A stretch of DNA of 47,874 bases, from the NCBI GenBank assembly GCA_949286415.1, contig CASEBV010000013.1, positions 1 through 47,874 on the forward strand. The letters are read 5' to 3'. The stretch is from an uncultured Bacteroidales bacterium. Lineage in GTDB: Bacteria > Bacteroidota > Bacteroidia > Bacteroidales > UBA932. Under the pieces are notes generated by a model. That model had not been told where the DNA came from. It ran no database searches and saw nothing but the letters and a program-made list of their open reading frames with translations. Numbering within the stretch: position 1 is the stretch's first letter; each line of letters starts with the position of its first letter. Of this stretch, positions 1 through 7,359 are shown piece by piece. A program made the position numbers and the translations under genes.

Positions 1-84
1 TACATGGTTGTGCTGCGAAAGTAGCGTCGCCAGGGACAGTCCGACATATCCCGTCCCTGCCACTGCTATGCTGTATCTCTTCAT
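1..84 (-). CDS. UDP-glucose/GDP-mannose dehydrogenase family protein, N-terminus only (partial)
   Basis: The minus strand reads from an ATG at 84 to the window edge and gives 28 residues beginning MKRYSIAVAGTGYVGLS. The GxGYVGLS Rossmann loop directly after a short beta strand is the hallmark N-terminus of nucleotide-sugar 6-dehydrogenases (Ugd, WecC and relatives), NAD-dependent enzymes that oxidise UDP-sugars to uronic acids for surface polysaccharide. It lies last in the same direction as the wecA-like, wza and wzc genes, 57 nt after the wzc stop, so it probably supplies a precursor for the exported polysaccharide. The rest is outside the window, so substrate (UDP-glucose, UDP-ManNAc, UDP-GlcNAc) cannot be told. 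Confidence 0.88.
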   Translation of the reverse strand, partial: MKRYSIAVAGTGYVGLSLATLLSQHNHV

Positions 85-108
85 TGATGCTGGTAATTTA
101 TCTCTTTC

Positions 109-137
109 TTTTCCCTAATGCGCGCCATTGGGGAAAA
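109..137 (-). terminator. Stem-loop between wzc and the sugar dehydrogenase gene
   Basis: TTTTCCCTAATG (109-120) and CATTGGGGAAAA (126-137) form a 12-bp stem with one G-T wobble around a 5-nt loop. It lies in the 57-nt gap between two co-directional genes. On the minus strand the stem is followed by A/G-rich sequence, not a U-tract, so it is not a canonical intrinsic terminator. It may be a partial terminator, an attenuator or an mRNA processing or stability element. The structure is seen; the role is inferred. Confidence 0.4.
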
Positions 138-141
138 TCCG

Positions 142-2577
142 TTATTGTTCGTCTTTCTCTCCGGAGCCGTAGGTGCCGTATCCGTAACCGTATCCGTAGG
201 ACCCATAGCCGTATCCGTAGTGACCGTATCCGTACTTGCCATATCCGCCTGAGCGGCCGCTGACTCCATTGAGGACTACTGCCATGTGGTTGTATTTCTT
301 TTCCTGGTAGATGGTCTCGACGGACGGGAGGGCGCGCTTGTCCATGATGCCGGACCTCATGACGAAGATGGAGAGGTCGGCGGACTGCGCGATGATTGCA
401 GTGTCGGCGACAATCTCTACAGGAGGGCAGTCAAGGAAAATGTACTTGTACTCGGACTTGAGCTCCTGCAGCATTTCCGAGAATCTTTCGCTCAGAAGGA
501 GTTCCGCCGGGTTCGGAGGCAGGGTGCCGACTGAGAGCAGGTCAAGGTTCTCGTCGACAGTCTGTATGAGAGGGGAGAGTCTGTCATGTTTCGCGATGAG
601 GTATGAGACGACACCCTCGTGATTCATCCCGAGAGATTTGCTCAATGTGGCTTTCCTGAGGTCAAGGTCGACCATCAGAACTTTCTGGCCCTTGAGTGCC
701 ATGCTGGCGGCAATGTTCATCGTGATGAATGTCTTTCCTGCGTTCGGATTGAATGATGTGACCATGATGGCCTCGCAGCCGTTCTTTTTGCCTATCATCA
801 TGTCAAGGTTGGTCCTCAATACCCTGAAGGCCTCGTTGATGACATCGCGGCTGCCTTTCCTGACCATTATGCGGCAGTTCTGGTTGTCAAAGCGGTGTCG
901 GCCCACATTCATGAGGTTGCGCTTGAGGGTTGACTTCAGCTGGGGTATCTCGGACAGGAACGGGATGCTCAGCACGGAAAGGTCTTTCTTGTTGTTCACG
1001 GTGTTGTCAAGCATTCTTCCGAGGAACACTATCCCGAACGGGATGCCAATGCCCAGGACGATGGCTATGAGGAGTATCATCCTGCTGTTCGGCGATACCG
1101 GGACACCGGAGCCGGTAGGGGAGACTATCAGTCTCGTGTTGGCGACATTTACGAGACTGGCGATTTCGTTCTCCTCGCGCTTCTGCAGAAGATAGATATA
1201 CAGGGACTCCTTCACTTTCTGCTGTCTCTCGATGGAAAGGAGCTCCATCTGCTGGCCTGAGCTTGAGGCTATCCTTGACATAATCTGGTTCTCCTGGCTT
1301 CGGATTTTTTCAGCCTGAAGGTTGAGAGTTGCCAGAAGATTGTCTATTGAGCGGATGATTGTTGTCTTGATGGCAGTCATTGCCGCGTTCATGTCGGCGA
1401 TGAGCGGGTTGTTCTCACTGCTGGTTGCAATGAGCTTGTCTCTCTGCAGCACAATCTGGTTGTATTCGCTGATCTGGCTTTCTATGTTGGCGCTTGTCAG
1501 ACCTGAGTTGGCCGGAATGAGCGCGTTGGCATTCTTCGGGTCCGTAAGGTAGTCCCTGATGTATTGAGCTATGGACAGCTGGTTGTTCACTTCAAATGAC
1601 CTTGAGGCGTATTCTGAGGACTCGTCAAGGTATGACTGGGAGATTGCGTTGATGTCGGTGAGTTTGTTCTGTTCCTTGTATTCCCGCAGGTCCATTTCTA
1701 TGCCCCCGAGCTCCTGCTCGATGACGACCAGCCTTTCGTTGATGAATTCGGTCGTGTTGCGGGCTGAACGGTTCTTGTCATGAACCCATTCGTCATTGTA
1801 TACGTCTATCAGGGTGTTGAGTATGTTGACTGCCCTTGCCGGGTAGGTGTCGTTCATGCTGAGGGCCACCACCGAGGTCTGCTTCCCGTCAATTCCTGCG
1901 CTGAGCCTTGATGCATAGACTCCTGCCATGGCCCTGCTGTTGGCCCACGAGATGGTTATCTCGTCGTCCCACTCGCTGAGGTAGACTGACGGCTGCACTA
2001 TAAGTCTGCCCACCGGGGTGCTCAGGGTGTCTCCGAGTGAGCCTTCTATGCTCTGGTTCTTGATTTTCTGTCCGGCCAGGACAAACTTGTTGAGGACGAA
2101 TGTGCTGTCTCCGGTTTTCTTCACGTCAAATGAGAAGGAGGAGGAGGTCAATGATTCCACGACATTGAGCACGACGGGGGAGTTGGTATAGAATTCCCTG
2201 TCCCTCATGAACTGGTGCTCGAAATAGCTTGTCTCGAGGCCGAGTCTTTCCACGACTGTCTTCATCAGGTCGGGGGATGAGAATGCCACCACTTCATTGT
2301 TGACATTCACACTCGCGTTCTGGCCTCCGAAGCCCGATATGTTGGCTATGTCCCTCATCGTGGCATCCTGCGCATCTTCATTGATGATTACCTTGGCAGA
2401 ACGGCTGTATGTCTTCGGTGTCTTGTACAGGTAGAAGACAGCTCCGGCAAGGCATACTGCAATAGAGAGTACATACCACCATTTGTATGACCAGATCATC
2501 CCCCAGATATCGGAGAGATTGAAGTCCGACTGTTCTTCCTGCTGAAAATTGCTGCTTCTGTATGTTTCTTCCGCCAT
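142..2577 (-). CDS. Polysaccharide co-polymerase / tyrosine autokinase (Wzc-type BY-kinase)
   Basis: This 811-residue inner-membrane protein combines a Wzz-type chain-length domain with a cytoplasmic bacterial tyrosine kinase. A first membrane helix lies near residues 33-52, followed by a large periplasmic part with coiled-coil character (about 290-480) and a second helix near 497-520. The kinase part carries Walker A (NPNAGKT, about 608-615), Walker A' (VLMVDLDLRK, about 632-641) and Walker B (FLDCPP, about 715). The C-terminus (about 775-804) is a run of Gly-Tyr repeats with 11 tyrosines, the expected autophosphorylation cluster. In this family cycling of tail phosphorylation controls polymerisation and export through Wza. 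It follows wza by 40 nt in the same operon. The fused organisation matches proteobacterial Wzc. Confidence 0.93.
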   Translation of the reverse strand: MAEETYRSSNFQQEEQSDFNLSDIWGMIWSYKWWYVLSIAVCLAGAVFYLYKTPKTYSRSAKVIINEDAQDATMRDIANISGFGGQNASVNVNNEVVAFSSPDLMKTVVERLGLETSYFEHQFMRDREFYTNSPVVLNVVESLTSSSFSFDVKKTGDSTFVLNKFVLAGQKIKNQSIEGSLGDTLSTPVGRLIVQPSVYLSEWDDEITISWANSRAMAGVYASRLSAGIDGKQTSVVALSMNDTYPARAVNILNTLIDVYNDEWVHDKNRSARNTTEFINERLVVIEQELGGIEMDLREYKEQNKLTDINAISQSYLDESSEYASRSFEVNNQLSIAQYIRDYLTDPKNANALIPANSGLTSANIESQISEYNQIVLQRDKLIATSSENNPLIADMNAAMTAIKTTIIRSIDNLLATLNLQAEKIRSQENQIMSRIASSSGQQMELLSIERQQKVKESLYIYLLQKREENEIASLVNVANTRLIVSPTGSGVPVSPNSRMILLIAIVLGIGIPFGIVFLGRMLDNTVNNKKDLSVLSIPFLSEIPQLKSTLKRNLMNVGRHRFDNQNCRIMVRKGSRDVINEAFRVLRTNLDMMIGKKNGCEAIMVTSFNPNAGKTFITMNIAASMALKGQKVLMVDLDLRKATLSKSLGMNHEGVVSYLIAKHDRLSPLIQTVDENLDLLSVGTLPPNPAELLLSERFSEMLQELKSEYKYIFLDCPPVEIVADTAIIAQSADLSIFVMRSGIMDKRALPSVETIYQEKKYNHMAVVLNGVSGRSGGYGKYGYGHYGYGYGSYGYGYGYGTYGSGEKDEQ

Positions 2578-2617
2578 GTCGTAGTCTTTTTATTCTGTAT
2601 GGGTTTGGGTGTATTCG

Positions 2618-3448
2618 TTATTTTGATCTAGGAATGAGGGTGGCGAGGAGGGTTGCTATTGACACAAGCAGAGAGCCTGATGAAATGAATATGGTAGTCA
2701 TTCTCAGGCTCTTGTCGTCCACTGTGGATTGCCTTGCCTTGATTTCGCTCGGCTCCACATATACTATGTCGTTCTGCTGGAGATTGTATGCCGGGGACTT
2801 GAACATGTCCACCGAGCACAGGTCGATGTTGTAGAATGTCCGCCTGCCGTCAAGTTCCCTGATGACGGTGACATTTTCCCTCTTGCCGAATATCGTCAGG
2901 TCTCCGGCCAGGCTCAGTGCCTGCAGGACGGTGACTTTGTCTCCCTCTATCGTGAATGTCCCCGGGGAATTGACTTCTCCGATGACTGACACCTTGAAAT
3001 TCATGAACTCTACGGTGACAACGGCATCGCTTATGTAGCCCTTGTCTTTCAGTATTTCCTTGATGTCTTCTGCGAGTTCCCAACGGGTCATGCCCGATAC
3101 CTGCATTTTCCCCAGCACCGGGAAGTCAATGAACCCTTCATTGTCCACGACATAGCCGAGGAGTTTCTGTCCGGTACTGCTGTTGCCCACTATCTCGGAG
3201 CCTGCCTGATAAGTTGCAAGCGGGAGGTTGAACATGGCTGCCAGTTCCGGGTTCCGGCTGGATACTATGATGGATATCATATCTTTCGGCTGGATGACTA
3301 TGCCTCCGTGCCTGTCGATTTGTTCCGGGTCATCTATTGCCTTGTCCTGGAAGTATGCAATGTTCTTGACCGGGGCGCAGGACGCCAGCATCACGATTGT
3401 CATTATGAAGGCCGTGGTCTTGGCAATGGGCGATTGGGCTGTAATCAT
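2618..3448 (-). CDS. Polysaccharide export outer-membrane lipoprotein (Wza/SLBB family)
   Basis: A 276-residue lipoprotein with signal peptide and lipobox LASC (Cys24). The part after the anchor (about 45-130) matches the polysaccharide export domain, including QPKDMISIIV and VDNEGFIDFPVLGKM, and is followed by an SLBB beta-grasp domain (about 140-210, VSVIGEVNSPGTFTIEG). A hydrophobic helix near the C-terminus (about 252-272) would correspond to the membrane-spanning barrel helix of Wza, which forms the outer-membrane pore for capsule or exopolysaccharide. It is shorter than E. coli Wza (379 residues), having fewer periplasmic repeats, as is common in Bacteroidetes. Its ATG overlaps the stop of the upstream glycosyltransferase by 4 nt (ATGA), indicating translational coupling. 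Confidence 0.92.
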   Translation of the reverse strand: MITAQSPIAKTTAFIMTIVMLASCAPVKNIAYFQDKAIDDPEQIDRHGGIVIQPKDMISIIVSSRNPELAAMFNLPLATYQAGSEIVGNSSTGQKLLGYVVDNEGFIDFPVLGKMQVSGMTRWELAEDIKEILKDKGYISDAVVTVEFMNFKVSVIGEVNSPGTFTIEGDKVTVLQALSLAGDLTIFGKRENVTVIRELDGRRTFYNIDLCSVDMFKSPAYNLQQNDIVYVEPSEIKARQSTVDDKSLRMTTIFISSGSLLVSIATLLATLIPRSK

Positions 3449-4656
3449 ATTCTTGAGTTTGTATTGTTGTCTTGTCTTTTCTTCAGTTCCTCAGCAAGTT
3501 CGGGCTCGCTTTGCGCCAGTTCTTCAAGGGGAATGTAGGACGGGCCGCCTCCGTTTTTCTTGATGTAGCGGTTGATGACGAGCTGCATGGATGTGTAGAG
3601 GACTATGTCAATGACCAGAATGAAGGTGAGGTTGATGCATTCTGACAGAATGGTGTTCATGGCTATGAAAAAGATGTCCGTCAGGAGGATGGTGACGAGG
3701 ACCATCGGGACTCTCATGCCGGCGCGGATGAGCTTGTGGTGGATATGGTTCTTGTCAGGAAGGAACGGGCTGCGGTGTTTCCGTATCCGGTGCAGGGACA
3801 CCCTGACGACATCGAACATAGGTACGAGCAGGGTGCTGAAGGCGATTATCATGTCTCTTGTGCCTTCCGTCTGCCTGTCTGCAGTGAGACTGAGATGCAG
3901 GGCCATGAAACTCAGGATATATCCGAGCGTGAGGCTTCCGGCGTCTCCCATGAAGAGTTTATGGCCTTTCCTTTCGTTCCCGAATACGTTGTAGAACCAG
4001 AAGACCACCAGGATGCCGAGAGTGACCAGGGCCAGTGTGGCGTATATATACTGTCTGTCAAGGATGAGCATTGCCGCGAGAATGCTCAGGGCAATGCAGC
4101 ACAGCCCCGATGCGAGGCCGTCTATGCCGTCTATGAGATTGATGGCGTTGGTGATGAATACCACGACGAATATCGTGATGGGGATGCCGGCCCATGCGGG
4201 GATTTCCCAGATGGAGAAGAGCCCGCCGAGGGAATGGAGCCAGTTCCCAGAGATGACGAGCAGTCCGGCCGCGATTATCTGCACGAGGAATTTGTACCTG
4301 TAGCCGACTCCGACAAGGTCATCTGCCTCTCCGACAAGATACAGGATGGTGAGTCCGGAGAACAGGAAAAGGAATTCCATCCAGACCTGTTCCTGATCTA
4401 CTCCTTCAAGCGGATACCCGCATGAATATCTGAGTCCGATGTTCAGGAAGAGGGCTATGAGGATGGCGGGAAAAAATGACAGGCCTCCCAGTCTTGGTAC
4501 GGGGGTCTTGTGGACTTTTCTCGCATCAGGGATATCAAAGAGTTTTTTCTTATATGAGATGAACAGGATGTTCGGGATGAGTATTATACCCATAATCACC
4601 GCAGACAGGAACGCTGCGGCCATGAACAGGTATTTGACGGTCTCAGGTGTAAGCAT
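3445..4656 (-). CDS. Undecaprenyl-phosphate N-acetylhexosamine-1-phosphate transferase (WecA/MraY family)
   Basis: A 403-residue polytopic inner-membrane protein with about ten hydrophobic helices. It shows the family signatures: an acidic EADDLVG motif near residue 110, NAINLIDGIDGLASG near 165-180, MGDAGSLTLGY near 240, and the HIHH motif in NHIHHKL near 305. Such enzymes transfer a sugar-1-phosphate (commonly GlcNAc) from its UDP form to undecaprenyl phosphate, the first membrane step of lipid-linked polysaccharide synthesis. MraY itself is expected in a cell-wall cluster, so the polysaccharide context favours WecA/TagO-like function. It is first in the operon. The last 30 residues are polar and extend past the membrane core. 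Confidence 0.9.
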   Translation of the reverse strand: MLTPETVKYLFMAAAFLSAVIMGIILIPNILFISYKKKLFDIPDARKVHKTPVPRLGGLSFFPAILIALFLNIGLRYSCGYPLEGVDQEQVWMEFLFLFSGLTILYLVGEADDLVGVGYRYKFLVQIIAAGLLVISGNWLHSLGGLFSIWEIPAWAGIPITIFVVVFITNAINLIDGIDGLASGLCCIALSILAAMLILDRQYIYATLALVTLGILVVFWFYNVFGNERKGHKLFMGDAGSLTLGYILSFMALHLSLTADRQTEGTRDMIIAFSTLLVPMFDVVRVSLHRIRKHRSPFLPDKNHIHHKLIRAGMRVPMVLVTILLTDIFFIAMNTILSECINLTFILVIDIVLYTSMQLVINRYIKKNGGGPSYIPLEELAQSEPELAEELKKRQDNNTNSRI

Positions 4657-4841
4657 GGTGTTCGTTTTGGCAGTTTTTTCTTAAGTCAAATTCTGTATCA
4701 GGACATGCCTGAAGTCGGCATCAGACATAGCCTTGGGGCTTTGGAATGCAGATAAAATGCTGAATCCCAAATAATTATTGATGCTTTTGCGTTTACGCTC
4801 CAATTGTTTCATTATCCCAACGCCTTGGGAAAAATCATCAC
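4657..4841 (-). other. Long leader of the polysaccharide operon with two small stem-loops
   Basis: Between the predicted transcription start and the first ATG there is no ORF I trust. Two short inverted repeats are visible: TCCCAA/TTGGGA (4815-4830, 4-nt loop) and ATGCC/GGCAT (4705-4721, 7-nt loop). The rest of the 4657-4998 interval contains only the promoter and the yebC terminator. Leaders of this kind in Bacteroidetes capsule operons can carry antitermination control; here that is only a possibility. Confidence 0.35.
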
Positions 4842-4847
4842 ATTCAA

Positions 4848-4878
4848 CAAAGATATTAATATTATGTCTTAATCACAA
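4848..4878 (-). promoter_or_regulatory. Bacteroidetes-type promoter for the polysaccharide operon
   Basis: On the minus strand TATCTTTG (4855-4848) matches the Bacteroidetes -7 consensus TAnnTTTG, and a TTG at 4878-4876 stands 20 nt upstream as the -33 element. Predicted start near 4841 gives a leader of about 185 nt before the wecA-like ATG at 4656. Motif match only. Confidence 0.55.
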
Positions 4879-4922
4879 TGCCTTCATGTATAAAATGAGC
4901 GCGGCATATAAAATGAGTGTTT

Positions 4923-4967
4923 TAAAAAAAAGAAGGGGTCGACCTTATGATGCGGTCAACCCCTTCT
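4923..4967 (-). terminator. Intrinsic terminator of the TPR-yebC unit
   Basis: AGAAGGGGTCGACC (4931-4944) pairs with GGTCAACCCCTTCT (4954-4967) to give a 14-bp stem with one wobble and a 9-nt loop. On the minus strand it is followed by a run of seven Ts (4930-4924). It lies 32 nt after the yebC stop. A short T-rich stretch on the plus side means it could also work weakly in the other direction. Confidence 0.85.
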
Positions 4968-4998
4968 TTCTTATATCCGGTCCTGTTCCCTGTCCCGG

Positions 4999-5745
4999 TT
5001 ATTCTTCGCTTGCGAGCGGCTTCATGGTATGGTAGACATTCTGGACGTCATCATCCTCCTCAAGCCTTTCGATGAGCTTGTCCAGCTCTGTGCGGTCTTC
5101 CGGAGCAACATCCTTGAGGTCTACATTCGGGAGTCTTGTAAATTCTCCGGAGAGCATCTCGTAGCCGTGGTCCTCGATGTATTTCTGGATGTTGTTGAAG
5201 GCGGTGTATTCGCCGTAGATGATAATCTCCCTGTTGTCGTCTTCGTCAACCTCCTCGAACACTTCTTCTGCCCCGTAGTCAATGAGGTCAAGCTCAAGTT
5301 CCTCGATGTCAACCGGCTTGTCGCTCTTGATGCGGAACATGCACTTGCGGTCGAACATGTAGTCGACGCTGCCGGATGTGCCGAGTGAGCCGCCGCTCTT
5401 GGTGAAGTATGAGCGGACATTGGCGACTGTGCGGTTGTTGTTGTCGGTGGCAGCCTCCACGAGGAATGCTATTCCGTGAGGGCCGTAGCCTTCGAGCACA
5501 ATCTCCTTGTAGTCGCTCTGGTCCTTGTCGCTGGCTCTCTTGATGGCGCGCTCGATGTTGTCCTTTGGCATGTTTTCGCTGCGGGCTGTCTGAAGAAGCG
5601 CCCTGAGCCTCGGGTTGCCTGTCACATCGGGACCGCCCTGCTTTACCGCGATTGTTATTTCCTTGCCTATCTTGGTGAATGTGCGGGCCATGTGCCCCCA
5701 CCTCTTGAACTTCCTTTCTTTTCTGAATTCAAACGCTCTTCCCAT
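4999..5745 (-). CDS. YebC/PmpR family protein (TACO1-like)
   Basis: A 248-residue cytoplasmic protein of the YebC family. The N-terminus has the basic MGRAFEFRKERKFKRW segment typical of Bacteroidetes members, then the family core FTKIGKEI, GNPRLRALLQTARSENMPKDNIERAIKRA and YGPHGIAFLVEAATDN. Family members were first described as DNA-binding transcription regulators (PmpR) and have more recently been linked to translation at polyproline stretches, as for mitochondrial TACO1. The acidic C-terminal half is usual. It starts 12 nt after the TPR gene stop, in one transcription unit, and is followed by a strong terminator. Confidence 0.92.
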   Translation of the reverse strand: MGRAFEFRKERKFKRWGHMARTFTKIGKEITIAVKQGGPDVTGNPRLRALLQTARSENMPKDNIERAIKRASDKDQSDYKEIVLEGYGPHGIAFLVEAATDNNNRTVANVRSYFTKSGGSLGTSGSVDYMFDRKCMFRIKSDKPVDIEELELDLIDYGAEEVFEEVDEDDNREIIIYGEYTAFNNIQKYIEDHGYEMLSGEFTRLPNVDLKDVAPEDRTELDKLIERLEEDDDVQNVYHTMKPLASEE

Positions 5746-5757
5746 AGATGTTGTATT

Positions 5758-6450
5758 TTATTCTGCCTTCGGCATGTTCTCGATTCTGGAGATGTACTTG
5801 TCGATGTCGTAGCCCTCCATTGACTGAGGATATTTGTCCTTGATTTCCTTGTATGCGGCAAGCGCCTTGTCTCTCTGGCCGAGCTCCTCGTATGTCATTC
5901 CGGCCTTGAGGAGATATGTGGCGGAGAATATGTTGTCGGAAATCTTCGCTGCCTTCATGAAATATTCAGCAGCCTTGTTGTAGTCGCCGAGTCCTGTGTA
6001 GGCGTCTCCGATGCATGCATTGGCGCGGCCGAGGAGTATCTGGTCCTTGCCCTTGTAGGATGTGAGATAGCCTATCGCCTCATTGTAGTTGCCGAGATGG
6101 AGTTCGCAGATGCCGGCATAGAGATATACTGCCTTGCCTGCCTTTGCCCCGTATTCGTCGATGATCTGGGCGAATCCGAGCACATTGCCGTCGCCGTTGA
6201 GGGCAAGTTCGAATTCTTCTGCCCTGAAGTTGGCCTCGGCAGGGTACATCTGCTCCTGAGCCTCGGCTTTCTGCGGAAGGTATCCGTATTTGTGCCAGAA
6301 GAAGAAGCCGAGTCCGGCAATGATGAGTACTGCAACAATGGCAGTGATGATGACTTTGTTGTCGCTGAAGAAGAGCTCAGTCTTGGAGACGGCTTCGACT
6401 ACAGCCTCGGTGTTCTCCTTTGCTCTTGCTTTTTCTGTGTTGTTTGCCAT
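5758..6450 (-). CDS. Membrane-anchored tetratricopeptide repeat protein
   Basis: A 230-residue protein with a charged N-terminus, one membrane helix (about 33-54) and a C-terminal domain of TPR helices facing the periplasm (about 90-215), for example YLYAGICELHLGNYNEAIGYL and AYTGLGDYNKAAEYFMKAA. The layout resembles YfgM/TPR_21-type ancillary proteins that sit near the Sec translocon, but I cannot assign that function from sequence alone. It is upstream of yebC in one unit. A TAAATTTG box on the minus strand (6540-6533) would put the transcript start near 6527, leaving a leader of about 75 nt. Confidence 0.85.
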   Translation of the reverse strand: MANNTEKARAKENTEAVVEAVSKTELFFSDNKVIITAIVAVLIIAGLGFFFWHKYGYLPQKAEAQEQMYPAEANFRAEEFELALNGDGNVLGFAQIIDEYGAKAGKAVYLYAGICELHLGNYNEAIGYLTSYKGKDQILLGRANACIGDAYTGLGDYNKAAEYFMKAAKISDNIFSATYLLKAGMTYEELGQRDKALAAYKEIKDKYPQSMEGYDIDKYISRIENMPKAE

Positions 6451-6532
6451 GGTATGTATTGTTTTTATTTTCCGTAATGATGTCCGTACATGTCAGTCGT
6501 CCGCTGGCCGCATGTCCGGAACAAACAGGGCG

Positions 6533-6540
6533 CAAATTTA
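6533..6540 (-). promoter_or_regulatory. TAnnTTTG promoter box upstream of the TPR-yebC unit
   Basis: The minus strand reads TAAATTTG, matching the Bacteroidetes -7 element. I do not see a clear TTG at the expected -33 spacing, so this is a half-match. Confidence 0.4.
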
Positions 6541-6601
6541 TAAAAAAAATAATTTTCTATGGAATTTCAGCGGGAATTTTTGAAAGTATGCATAAGAAAA
6601 A

Positions 6602-6700
6602 AGGGTAAGCTTATTACATCGCACCGCTACAACCTCCTGCCCTTGCTGCCTTCCGGCCCTGGGGGAGTTCAGAGGGAGCTGGTCGTGTAAGACTTACCCG
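6602..6700 (-). ncRNA. ffs: Signal recognition particle RNA, small bacterial type (4.5S)
   Basis: The minus strand contains the conserved SRP domain IV core GGAAGGCAGCAAGG flanked by pairing arms (CCCAGGGCC and GGGCAGGAG), which binds Ffh. The ends pair: GGGTAAG at 6603-6609 (plus) with CTTACCC at 6693-6699. About 99 nt long, with no Alu domain. A good promoter begins just upstream and its predicted start coincides with the 5' end. The RNA works with Ffh and FtsY in co-translational targeting to the inner membrane. Confidence 0.93.
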
Positions 6701-6703
6701 CTG

Positions 6704-6733
6704 CAAAGATAGTCAAAATTTGTTTAATGCAAA
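6704..6733 (-). promoter_or_regulatory. Promoter of the SRP RNA gene
   Basis: Minus strand TTTG (6733-6730), 18-nt spacer, TATCTTTG (6711-6704). This is a near-perfect Bacteroidetes sigma-ABfr promoter, and a start 4-6 nt downstream falls on the 5' end of the RNA. Confidence 0.8.
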
Positions 6734-6773
6734 AAAATGTTCTGTTTTGCGACTCTTCATCGCCGCCATAGTG

Positions 6774-7256
6774 TCACTGTGCCTTGAGGCTGTCGAATAT
6801 GAGGGGAAGTATGTCGTCGACCCTGCTGAATTTCCATATCTTTTCAGCTCCCACCATCAGGATTTCCATCGGACGGCCTCCGCGTGTCTGGTATTCGGCC
6901 ATTACCTGGCGGCAGGCTCCGCACGGGGTGGCCGGGACCGGACATAATTCTCCGTTCTGGATGGCAGCCAGAGCCAATGTCTCCATTGTCTTGTCCGGGT
7001 ATTGTGCCGCCGCATGGAACATTGCTGTCCTTTCTGCACACAGTCCGGACGGAAATGCCATGTTCTCCTGGTTGGAGCCTGTGACAATTTCTCCTCCTGA
7101 AAGCCGGATGGCGGCTCCTACATTGAAATGGGAGTATGGCGTGTATGCGTTTCCGGCAGCCTTGACGGCGGCCTCGGCGAGTTCGCGGTCTCCCGGCGAC
7201 AACTGCTCCATGGAGTCGTATTCATGGTAGCGGATGTTTATTTCTCTGATGCCCAT
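6774..7256 (-). CDS. cdd: Cytidine deaminase
   Basis: A 160-residue, single-domain zinc deaminase that converts cytidine and deoxycytidine to uridine and deoxyuridine in pyrimidine salvage. Active-site residues are all present: SHFNVGAA (43-49) for substrate binding, CAE (Cys73, Glu75 as proton shuttle) and PCGAC (Cys112, Cys115) completing the zinc site. Length fits the homotetrameric T-CDA class. Divergent from mnmA; a TATATTTG box on the minus strand (7338-7331) would give a leader of about 70 nt. Confidence 0.93.
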   Translation of the reverse strand: MGIREINIRYHEYDSMEQLSPGDRELAEAAVKAAGNAYTPYSHFNVGAAIRLSGGEIVTGSNQENMAFPSGLCAERTAMFHAAAQYPDKTMETLALAAIQNGELCPVPATPCGACRQVMAEYQTRGGRPMEILMVGAEKIWKFSRVDDILPLIFDSLKAQ

Positions 7257-7301
7257 GGGAAGTGTTTGTCTGAAATTATAAATATATTTCCTGTTATCTG
7301 C

Positions 7302-7338
7302 TATATTTGCACTGTCGTTGACGGCAGAAACAAATATA
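7302..7338. promoter_or_regulatory. Divergent promoter boxes between cdd and mnmA
   Basis: Plus-strand TATATTTG at 7302-7309 points to mnmA and minus-strand TATATTTG at 7338-7331 points to cdd. The two transcripts would overlap by roughly 10 nt at their 5' ends. Neither has a clear -33 TTG. Confidence 0.45.
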
Positions 7339-7359
7339 GGAATTTTTCAATTAATATTG

